Shown: positions 7,569 to 14,061 of the stretch, piece by piece | Position numbering within the stretch: the first letter of the stretch is position 1 | Layout: each line of letters starts with the position of its first letter | Assembly (NCBI GenBank): GCA_027325115.1 | Contig: DAHWFG010000413.1 | Span: forward strand, 1-19,878 | Origin: JAKBCQ01 sp021807585 | GTDB taxonomy: Bacteria > Planctomycetota > Planctomycetia > Isosphaerales > Isosphaeraceae | Direction of reading: 5' to 3' | DNA length: 19,878 nt | The notes under the pieces: generated by a model | Databases searched by the model: none | What the model saw: the letters and a program-made list of their open reading frames with translations, nothing else | Told to the model about the DNA's origin: nothing | Position numbers and translations under genes: made by a program

Positions 7569-8692
7569 AAGCTATCGGGATCTTGCCACTGTTGTTGTTC
7601 TTCCTTGAACGTTTGGCTTTTATCGACGACGAGCTGACCGTCGTCGCCGACGGCGATTTTGAACCGTTCAAGCGGCCTGGGGGCGGGGCCTTCGAAGTTG
7701 ATTCCCGAGATGTAAAACCCGCTGCCATGGCACGGGCATTTAAACTTCTGCTCGCCGTTGAGCCAGTTGGGGGGGCAGCCGAGGTGCGTGCAAACCGACT
7801 GCAACGCGTAGATGATATCTTCACCCGAGTACGCTTTTGATCGAACGATCCAGAAACCCCAGTCGGTCTTCCACCGTTCGCTCACTTCTTCGGGCTCGAA
7901 TTGGGTGGGTGGGCCGATTTTGACGGTTTGGGGAGGCTCGGTGATGACGTTGGGGAAGAGGAAACGGAGCGTCATGAGCGTCATCGCGCCCATGGCCGCG
8001 GTGAACATCCCCCAACCCGCGGCGATCCAGGGGAATTCGGCGATGAAATCGCGCCGCGGGCGACGATCCGCGAGGACGGCGTCTTTGGAAGGTTTGGGAG
8101 GAACCGATTTGGGTTCGGCCTTTTTGGCGGCGTGACCTTTATCGGCGGGCTCGGCCTTCTTGGCGGGGGTGTTTTTGACCGCCGCGGCACGTCGCGCCGC
8201 CTCGGCGAGGTCTTTGGGATCGTTCATCTGATCGAGCGGCGGAAGCTCGCGTGCCGCCGTGGGGGCGGTTTTGGCCGCGGGCGCCGCGGCCTTGGCGCCG
8301 GGAGCGGCTTTCGCCGCGGCGGACGGCGCCGTACCCCCGGCGGCTTTCGCCGCCGCGAGCTTCTCTTTGAGCGTCAACGGTCGGCCGATCGAAGGCGCGG
8401 GAGGGGGAACCGAAGGCGCCGATCCCGCCTCGGACGCGGCTTCGGCCGACGCTTCGGCCGACACCATGACGGGCGGCTGCGCCGCTTGTGCTCCACCGCG
8501 GGCCGCGGCGAGTTTCTCTTTGAGAGTCAGCGGTCGGCCCAACGACGGCGCCGCTTGAGGAACCGCCGCGGGTCGCTCGGTTGAAGCCGCGACCTGTTCT
8601 TCGGCCGCCGCGGGCTCCTCGGCCGCGGGTTTCGCAGGTCCCGCGTTCCGCGCCGCCGCCAGGATGTCTTTCACGCTCGGTCGTTCCGCCAT
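7553..8692 (-). CDS. Rieske [2Fe-2S] protein with long repeat-bearing N-terminal extension
   Basis: This 379-residue protein supplies the high-potential iron-sulfur centre that takes the first electron from quinol. The Rieske fold is C-terminal: CTHLGC (Cys301, His303 as ligands, Cys306 in the disulfide) and CPCHGSG (Cys319, His322 as ligands, Cys321 in the disulfide). A single hydrophobic helix (about 222-246) follows RRPRRDFI (210-217), which resembles the twin-arginine signal-anchor of Rieske proteins. Unusually, about 210 residues precede it, rich in Ala, Pro and Lys and presumably cytoplasmic and disordered. They contain the motif LTLKEKLAAAR twice (about 56-66 and 107-117) and a looser VKDILAAAR at 7-15. 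Typical bacterial Rieske subunits have about 150-200 residues in total. It is the first gene of the operon. Start at MAERPS is chosen because the N-terminal motif copy lies just inside it. Confidence 0.93.
   Translation of the reverse strand: MAERPSVKDILAAARNAGPAKPAAEEPAAAEEQVAASTERPAAVPQAAPSLGRPLTLKEKLAAARGGAQAAQPPVMVSAEASAEAASEAGSAPSVPPPAPSIGRPLTLKEKLAAAKAAGGTAPSAAAKAAPGAKAAAPAAKTAPTAARELPPLDQMNDPKDLAEAARRAAAVKNTPAKKAEPADKGHAAKKAEPKSVPPKPSKDAVLADRRPRRDFIAEFPWIAAGWGMFTAAMGAMTLMTLRFLFPNVITEPPQTVKIGPPTQFEPEEVSERWKTDWGFWIVRSKAYSGEDIIYALQSVCTHLGCPPNWLNGEQKFKCPCHGSGFYISGINFEGPAPRPLERFKIAVGDDGQLVVDKSQTFKEEQQQWQDPDSFVAAV
8342..8674 (-). repeat. Three spaced copies of a KEKLAAAR-type peptide repeat
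   Basis: The coding region of the Rieske extension holds two nearly identical copies of a segment encoding GRPLTLKEKLAAA (8342-8386 and 8495-8539) and a diverged copy encoding SVKDILAAAR (8648-8674). The two close copies differ at several third codon positions, so the peptide appears to be conserved rather than recently duplicated. It is likely a short linear or helical docking motif of unknown partner. Confidence 0.6.
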
Positions 8693-9396
8693 CGCGTCGC
8701 CCCAGCCTTTCGGACGATCGACCCGATTCTCGTGTCAATCGGCCTTGAATCCATGTGTTCTTATATCGTAATCCGAACACGACTCATGTTGGAATCGAGG
8801 ATGGGACGGCCGCGCTCGACCCGATCCCTGGCCTCGCATCATCTCGCTCAAAACCGCGTTCGAGTCCGTTACGATAACTCTCGGATCGAGGCTCGGCAAG
8901 AAGGTCGTTCCGCCGAAATCGTCGATCGTTCCATCGGAACAATAACATCGAACACGCCGCTGATTGGGGGGGAAAATAAGGATGCTCGAATGTAATGCAA
9001 AGTTCGCGCCGTCACAAGCGGGTTGATCGTTCTCCTCGAATCTAGCGATTTTCCCCCACAAAGCCGATTCGCCGTATTCTCGACATTGGGAAAAAACCCG
9101 CTCGGCGTTCCCGCTTTTAAGAATCGAGCGCGGCGATCGGAGGCGCGATCATCGAACCCCGACCGTCCGATCCGCGCAACAATCGCGGGTTCGATCGGCG
9201 ACGGCGCCGAATCCGATGCGGTGAAACACGAATCATAATAAATTATTATATCATTAAATAATTATAGCCGAACGGAACCGGATGAATCGCTTCCGCGATC
9301 AAAAGGGATCGCTCTTGATCGGCGTACGGCTCACGGCTAGGCTCGTTCGCCGGGCTTAGCGAAGCCGGGTTCGTCTTGATAATGAAAGGTAAACAT
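8693..9396. other. Non-coding region between the divergent Rieske operon and ferredoxin gene
   Basis: About 700 bases without a convincing gene; the short open frames here lack ribosome sites and family-like sequence. It should contain the control regions of both divergent units. Visible elements: a perfect TTGACA on the minus strand (8733-8738) without a good -10 partner; TATAAG on the minus strand (8760-8765) without a good -35; and a strongly AT-rich block at about 9231-9266, with a 7-bp inverted repeat AATTATT/AATAATT (9241-9247, 9257-9263), in otherwise GC-rich DNA. Two small hairpins lie in the ferredoxin leader: CGATCAA/TTGATCG near 9294-9321, and CCGGGCTT/AAGCCGG at 9350-9368 with one bulged G. 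Confidence 0.5.
8989..9017 (-). promoter_or_regulatory. Candidate promoter for the Rieske-cytochrome bc operon
   Basis: On the minus strand TTGTGA (9017-9012) is followed after 17 bases by TACATT (8994-8989), each matching four of six sigma-70 consensus positions. Transcription would start near 8982, giving a leader of about 290 bases before the Rieske start. The match is modest and other weak boxes exist nearer to the gene. Confidence 0.28.
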
Positions 9397-9720
9397 ATGC
9401 CAAGTTTAACGATTGATGGTGAGAAGACGGTTGTGGTCGACGCGGGAAAGAAGCTCGTGCTGGCGATTGAAGACGCCGGAATCGACCTGTTGCATCGGTG
9501 CGGGGGTAACGCGCGGTGCACGACGTGTCGCGTCGAAATCCTTGACGGCGATCCCGGCGCCATGAACGACGCCGAGAAAGCTCGATTGGAGCGTGAAACG
9601 GGGCTCACTCCCGCGATCCGGCTGTCGTGTCAGATCACGGTCGAAGGGGACCTGACGGTACGCGTCTTGAACCGATCTTCGACCTCGGGAACGCCCGCCG
9701 GACCGAGGCCGATGGATTGA
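9397..9720 (+). CDS. [2Fe-2S] ferredoxin
   Basis: This 107-residue soluble electron carrier binds one [2Fe-2S] cluster through Cys35-x5-Cys41-x2-Cys44 and Cys78 (RCGGNARCTTCRVEIL and RLSCQITVEGDL). The x5 spacing is that of the adrenodoxin/bacterial-type group, whereas plant photosynthetic ferredoxins have x4. The Ser/Gly/Pro-rich last 14 residues look disordered. The ATG at 9397 is preferred over upstream in-frame TTG (9376) and ATG (9382) because AAAGG (9385-9389) lies 7 bases before it and the product then begins directly with the first beta strand (MPSLTIDG). It stands alone on the plus strand and its partner enzyme is not in the window. The family assignment is firm, the specific role unknown. 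Confidence 0.93.
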   Translation: MPSLTIDGEKTVVVDAGKKLVLAIEDAGIDLLHRCGGNARCTTCRVEILDGDPGAMNDAEKARLERETGLTPAIRLSCQITVEGDLTVRVLNRSSTSGTPAGPRPMD

Positions 9721-9760
9721 ATCGGCTTGTTCCCGGGTCGATCGGTCGCGAACGTCATCT

Positions 9761-9883
9761 TCATTTAACCGATTCGTTGCATTTTTTGCAGCGCGGCGAA
9801 TGACGACGAACCCTGCCGCCGCATCGCTTGCAACGGCTGAATTTCCCCTGATGAAACTTCCGTTTCCGTGGTCGGATCGACAT
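9761..9883 (-). CDS. 40-residue zinc-ribbon protein
   Basis: This tiny open frame encodes MSIRPRKRKFHQGKFSRCKR followed by CGGRVRRHSPRCKKCNESVK. Two CxxC knuckles (Cys18/Cys21 and Cys32/Cys35), ten residues apart, should bind one zinc ion. About 40 percent of residues are Lys or Arg, so binding to RNA, especially ribosomal RNA, is likely; small zinc-ribbon ribosomal proteins have the same look (Lys/Arg-rich with CxxCG). An AGAGG stretch lies 6 bases before the ATG, which supports translation. It is convergent with the ferredoxin gene, 40 bases from its stop. I cannot assign it to a named ribosomal protein family. The intact paired CxxC motifs and ribosome site make chance unlikely. Confidence 0.72.
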   Translation of the reverse strand: MSIRPRKRKFHQGKFSRCKRCGGRVRRHSPRCKKCNESVK

Positions 9884-10248
9884 AAAAACCTCTTTTTGAG
9901 CGAATAGGAGGACGACGGAACGCGCCGGTTGGGCGCGGTCGAAGAGGAGATGTTAACGCCCCGGGGCGCGGTTTGCCGGCCCAACCGGGGCGATATTTTC
10001 GATTTGTTGGTTTTCATGGTGGAGCATGGGTTTTCGATCGGCGCAGCGGGGCGTTTCAACCGGGATGAAGGTCGAGTCGCATTTGTCGCCCTCGACGGCT
10101 CGATTTCGAATCAACAACTAGATAATATGCCCAAGACTGATCGATCGGGGCGGAGTGCGAAGCGCATGTTGTCTAACCGATCGACCACCCTACAATGATA
10201 CGAGGGTGACTCCGGAATTCGACGCGCAACCAAGGATCGGCCGACAAC
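9884..10248. other. Non-coding region upstream of the zinc-ribbon and LEPR-like genes
   Basis: This 365-base stretch separates two divergent genes. It contains the plus-strand promoter listed at 10169-10196, a CGCCCCGGGGCG palindrome near 9957-9968, and a second GGGGCG nearby. A plus-strand open frame (9929-10198) has mostly G or C third positions but no spaced ribosome site, and it ends inside the promoter, so it is not annotated as a gene. Confidence 0.45.
10169..10196 (+). promoter_or_regulatory. Sigma-70-like promoter of the LEPR-like gene
   Basis: TTGTCT (10169-10174) and TACAAT (10191-10196) are separated by 16 bases. The -35 box matches four of six and the -10 box five of six consensus positions. 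Transcription would begin near 10203, about 46 bases before the ATG at 10249. Confidence 0.55.
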
Positions 10249-11985
10249 ATGAGTGCGTGGAAGAACAAGAGAGTCCGAAATCGCGAGCGACTCGGCCCAA
10301 TCGGCCGGTCCGCGATTGTCATCGATGTCGAACGACTCGAATCGAGGCTTTTACTCTCATCGATTTCGGGCGGGTTGTTGACGGCGTTCGGCGCGTCGTC
10401 GAGCGGGCAGGGGTCGTCGGTCGAACCGCCCCCGCCGCTTTTTCCCGGGGGATGGATGCCGCCGCATGGATGGGTTAACCCGAAGCCGAGAGGCGCCACG
10501 TGGGTGTACTCGGCGGGGGCGACCGGCGGTCAGGTCAATTCCGTCGCCTCAGATGCTCATGTTCTTGATTGGCCCGCGGTCGATATGACTGCGGCGATCG
10601 ATCAAGCGATTCAATCGCCTAATTTCGGCGATCCGGCGCCGTTCGCTCCGCCGCTGCAGGTTCCCACAACGGTGAATCAGCCGGGTCCCGCGCCGCTCCT
10701 CGGCACCGCGGCGAGCGTCGATCTGCAAGCCGCGGATCCGCTTCCAGACGCCGCGGCGATGACCGTGGGGGATTCGGTCTCGGGATCTCGACCGATTAAC
10801 ATTTATCGCGTTCCGATCGATCCCGGCACGGTGGCGGTGCGGATCATGTTGAGGTCGACCACGTTCAATGCATCGACCGGCCCGCAAATGGCGTTGATGG
10901 ATCCGACCGGGAAGGTGATCGGCGAATGGCGCGATCTTGGCGGCGGAGATCCGCTCGACGTCACGTTTACTTCGACGGTGAACCAGTTACCACCCGTGGT
11001 TTATATCGGGGTTTGGACGACTTCGACTTCGATTCCGCAAGCGTCGGCGCCGGCCGAAAATCTTGCCGGGTTGGGATCGGATTCTTATGTCTTGTCGGTT
11101 GATAAACAGGTTGCGCCGAGCGCGTCTTCGCTTCCGCCGGGACAATATGAGACGAGCATCGTTCAGCCGATCGGCGGCTCACCCACGTCCTTAAACCTTT
11201 CGAATTCGTCGTCGAGTTCCGATTCGGCCACGCAGGGCAAGTGGAAACTACCTCCGCAGGCGATTTCATCGGCGCCTTCTTCGTTTTCCGATCAGAGCGG
11301 GGTGACGTTCGGTCAAGGAGGCGGGGTCGGCGGGTCGGCGACGGGGCCGCTTCCTCAGTTTTTCGCGGGGCCCGCCGCGGGCATTTTGGGCGCCGAGAAT
11401 TTGATTCGCAACCTTGACCCCGAGACGATTTCCCAGGGTCTTGTCGAGGCCGAGGCGTTCGATCCCGCCGCGGCGCCGTTTGCGAGCGCCTTGGTGCAGA
11501 ATACCAGCGGTTATCTTGGGGATGAAAGCGGAGACGGAACGGCTTCGGAACGATCGACTTCGGTCCCCGATGCGGCTCGCTCGACTCTCGGCTTCGCGGG
11601 ATCGCCCGACCGTTTCGGCGCCGGAGGGTTCGACGGAGATCGCTTTGATCACGCTTTAGCGTCTTTATCCTATCATATGATGGAGTTGGATCGGATTGCG
11701 TCGTTAAACGCGTCGATCGCGGCGGGGGGGGATCCCGAGGCGGGAGGCGGCGCGGCGAATCGCCCGGAAAGAGGCGCGGACTTGCGATCCACCCTCGCGG
11801 TCGTGACCGATTCCGAGGGCTCGTCGGAGGCCTTCAAGTCGAATCAACGAGCGATCCCGAAGGCGGTCGGCGTCGCCACGGCTCTCGGCGTGCTGCTTTA
11901 CCTGCCCGATCTGGCGCTCAAACTGCGCGGCGGCTCGCGCGAGATCCCTCCTCGGAAAAAAGGGGAACGCAAACCGAAAGCGTGA
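10249..11985 (+). CDS. Low-complexity surface-directed protein with LEPR-XLL-like N-terminal motif
   Basis: The 578-residue product has no identifiable enzymatic domain. Residues 28-38 (ERLESRLLLSS) resemble the LEPR-XLL signature (consensus near LEPRxLLS) that marks many large secreted planctomycete proteins, with Ser replacing Pro. A Pro/Gly-rich segment (about 58-150) leads to a beta-rich region (about 160-290) that resembles prepeptidase-C-terminal/cell-surface beta-sandwich modules. Ser/Gly-rich low-complexity sequence fills about 295-530. A hydrophobic helix at about 537-556 is followed by a strongly basic tail rich in Lys and Arg (559-578), which suggests C-terminal anchoring in the membrane. 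It is the only plus-strand gene between minus-strand neighbours and converges on the HINT operon (76-base gap). No clear ribosome site precedes the ATG, which was chosen because it lies just downstream of the promoter. Coding is convincing, function unknown. Confidence 0.8.
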   Translation: MSAWKNKRVRNRERLGPIGRSAIVIDVERLESRLLLSSISGGLLTAFGASSSGQGSSVEPPPPLFPGGWMPPHGWVNPKPRGATWVYSAGATGGQVNSVASDAHVLDWPAVDMTAAIDQAIQSPNFGDPAPFAPPLQVPTTVNQPGPAPLLGTAASVDLQAADPLPDAAAMTVGDSVSGSRPINIYRVPIDPGTVAVRIMLRSTTFNASTGPQMALMDPTGKVIGEWRDLGGGDPLDVTFTSTVNQLPPVVYIGVWTTSTSIPQASAPAENLAGLGSDSYVLSVDKQVAPSASSLPPGQYETSIVQPIGGSPTSLNLSNSSSSSDSATQGKWKLPPQAISSAPSSFSDQSGVTFGQGGGVGGSATGPLPQFFAGPAAGILGAENLIRNLDPETISQGLVEAEAFDPAAAPFASALVQNTSGYLGDESGDGTASERSTSVPDAARSTLGFAGSPDRFGAGGFDGDRFDHALASLSYHMMELDRIASLNASIAAGGDPEAGGGAANRPERGADLRSTLAVVTDSEGSSEAFKSNQRAIPKAVGVATALGVLLYLPDLALKLRGGSREIPPRKKGERKPKA

Positions 11986-12061
11986 TTCACCTCGGTTCGA
12001 CGCCGAGCGGCGACGATCATCAAGCAAGACAAGAACTCTCATTTTTAACGCATAAGCACAT

Positions 12062-14059
12062 TTATTCAGTAAAGTCGAACGGCCGCGGGGGGATGATCGG
12101 CGGGAGGGTGTTGTCGTGAACAAGCGTCGCTTTCTCACCGACGAAGTAGGTGTGATCCTCGGCGACGTCGAGGTTGAAGACGGGCGCCTCCTCCCCTTTT
12201 TCGATTGCGACGACCGTGACGACGCCGTCGAGGGTGCGTAGTCGATCCCCGCGTTCCAGTTCGCGGGCCTGCGCCCAACCTCGCCCCGCCCGCCAAACGC
12301 GGTGATAGCCGATCGTCGCCAATACGTCGCGATTTGATAAGGTAATTCGCATTATCTTATATGGCGGGTTGTGGTGGATGATTGTGACGGGCATGAATCG
12401 CAGTGTTCCGTCGGCGGGATTCATGCTGAGAACGCGATCGCCGACCTGGATCGTCTCGATCGGAGCGACTCCGTCGATCGTGTGGATCGGCGTCCGCGCC
12501 GCGAAACAGCAGGTGATCTCGGGCGCCGGGATCTGCGGTAACGCGTCGGCGACCGTGATTTTCGGCGAGGGTTGATAACGATAACCAATTTTATCATAAT
12601 ACCATATTTGCAGGGCGTCTTCGTCTTCTTTGACGTCGGGGGCGCCGAGCGACCCCATAAGTACTGTAAGGATGTGTTCATCAAGCGATCTTGTTTTGGC
12701 GTTGGCTTGTTCGATGTCGTTGATATCGGCGACGAGCCGCTGACGCGCGACTTGTGCTTTGAGGTTCGCCGCGGCGAGCAGTTGCGCGGTCCTTTGTTCG
12801 AGGAAGGCGATGTCTTGAAGCGGCGATCGCATCAGATAGGGGCTTGTGGTGTCGTTCCACAATTGGTTGAGATCGTTACTGGTGGCGACGACGGGCATGC
12901 CGTTGCCGTCGTAGCCGATGTACCCCTGAAAGGTCGAGCCGAGGCGAAACGCCGGAGGAGCGTCGTAGGTACGGGTGAGATGGAATCGGGGGGTATCGAT
13001 GATCAATCCTCCCGTCGACCCCGGACCGTTGACCGGCTCAAACGCATAATGAATCGGCGTGTGGAACAGGTCGACGAGGAGTTTGCCGAATTCGCGAGGC
13101 TCGCGCCGCGACAGGGCCGCGATTGCGAGCGAGCGCGTCGCGTCGTCGTCGGTTGAGAGCGCGATTTTGGCGAGCGCCAAGGTTGAGGCTCGATTGGGGA
13201 TTTGGCTTAATAATTGGACGCGTCGGCGTTGAACCGAGGGATGCGAATCGGAAAAAACTTTGTGGATTGAAGCGACGGCGCGGGGATCGGCGACATCGGC
13301 GAGAAGACGCTCGGCCTCGCCGCGGCGGCGTTTATCGCCGAGCTGATTCGACAGTTTTCGGAGTGTCGATTCCCAGTAGCGATCGGCCTTGAACTGGATC
13401 CGTTCGTCCTCCTTGGCGGCGTCGATCTGTTGTTTTGTCATCCATTTATTGTCATGCTTAACGTATCCGAGTCTTTTCCAGGACGTTTCGCGGGCGGGAT
13501 CGAGATGGATCGCGGTGGTGAAGTGCGCGATCGCCTCGAGTTTTAGGCCGTTTTTTTCGCACCAACCGCCGAGTTTAACGTGTTCGGGGGCGAGATTGTG
13601 ATCGCATCGGATGCGATACGCGCGGGCCTCGATTTCAAGTCCGTCGTCGATCATCGCGCGGATCTTCTTTCGCTCGAGCGCCGCGGACTGGACGAGTCGA
13701 TAGCGTCTGCGGTGATATTCGACGAGCTTCTCGACGAGGTCGCGATTCGACATGATCTCGTCCCGCGCGCGCTCAAACGGAATCCATTTATCGGCGTCGC
13801 GAACGTGTCTTAATAACCCATGCGCTCTCGTATTAGTTGGATCTAAACTTAAAGCAATAGTTAAGTGCTTGATCTTCTCGACGCCGAGTCCGCGTAGTTC
13901 GCACCAGAGGGCGAGATTCACCTGCGATTCGGAATCGCGAGCGACCGTCGCCGCCTTTTTCTTATAGGCGATTCGCGCCGAGTCAAGATCGGCCTTGCTC
14001 GCCGGGGGTGAGTCGTCGGCGACGATCGCAACGGCGATAAATACAGCGAATATCATCAT
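12062..14059 (-). CDS. Secreted TPR/HEAT-like protein with C-terminal HINT domain (second of tandem pair)
   Basis: This 665-residue protein has a short signal peptide (1-14, ending AIVA). Two TPR-like helical units carry the motif W-C-E-x-x-G-L (about 52-58 and 166-172), the second leading into GYVKHDNKWMT (198-208). HEAT-like repeats follow (about 255-330), then a shared domain of unknown type (about 343-400, GPGSTGGLIIDTPRF... GYDGNGM) and a helical part (about 413-470). The C-terminal HINT domain runs from Cys518 (CFAARTPIHT) through ATIGYHRVW (His586) to DHTYFVGEKATLVHDN (His648-Asp649-Asn650). Only 15 Pro-rich residues remain after it. HINT domains cleave themselves at the Cys; here this would release or modify the N-terminal 517 residues. 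It begins 2 bases after the stop of its paralogue, so the two are translationally coupled. No toxin or immunity domain is visible. Confidence 0.85.
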   Translation of the reverse strand: MMIFAVFIAVAIVADDSPPASKADLDSARIAYKKKAATVARDSESQVNLALWCELRGLGVEKIKHLTIALSLDPTNTRAHGLLRHVRDADKWIPFERARDEIMSNRDLVEKLVEYHRRRYRLVQSAALERKKIRAMIDDGLEIEARAYRIRCDHNLAPEHVKLGGWCEKNGLKLEAIAHFTTAIHLDPARETSWKRLGYVKHDNKWMTKQQIDAAKEDERIQFKADRYWESTLRKLSNQLGDKRRRGEAERLLADVADPRAVASIHKVFSDSHPSVQRRRVQLLSQIPNRASTLALAKIALSTDDDATRSLAIAALSRREPREFGKLLVDLFHTPIHYAFEPVNGPGSTGGLIIDTPRFHLTRTYDAPPAFRLGSTFQGYIGYDGNGMPVVATSNDLNQLWNDTTSPYLMRSPLQDIAFLEQRTAQLLAAANLKAQVARQRLVADINDIEQANAKTRSLDEHILTVLMGSLGAPDVKEDEDALQIWYYDKIGYRYQPSPKITVADALPQIPAPEITCCFAARTPIHTIDGVAPIETIQVGDRVLSMNPADGTLRFMPVTIIHHNPPYKIMRITLSNRDVLATIGYHRVWRAGRGWAQARELERGDRLRTLDGVVTVVAIEKGEEAPVFNLDVAEDHTYFVGEKATLVHDNTLPPIIPPRPFDFTE

Positions 14060-14061
14060 GA

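Noticed and set aside
8733..8738. Perfect TTGACA box just upstream of the Rieske gene as its promoter
   Set aside because: No -10-like sequence at 16-18 bases, and the resulting leader would be too short for a ribosome site.
8735..9061. 108-codon minus-strand open frame upstream of the Rieske gene
   Set aside because: No ribosome site or conserved motif; composition differs from neighbouring genes and it overlaps likely regulatory DNA.
9929..10198. Possible 89-residue plus-strand gene before the LEPR-like gene
   Set aside because: AGGAG abuts the internal ATG with no spacing, the frame runs through the likely promoter, and no family-like sequence is visible.
11991..12007. Bidirectional terminator between the convergent LEPR-like and HINT genes
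   Set aside because: Only a 5-bp stem (CTCGG/CCGAG) with no T-run on either strand.
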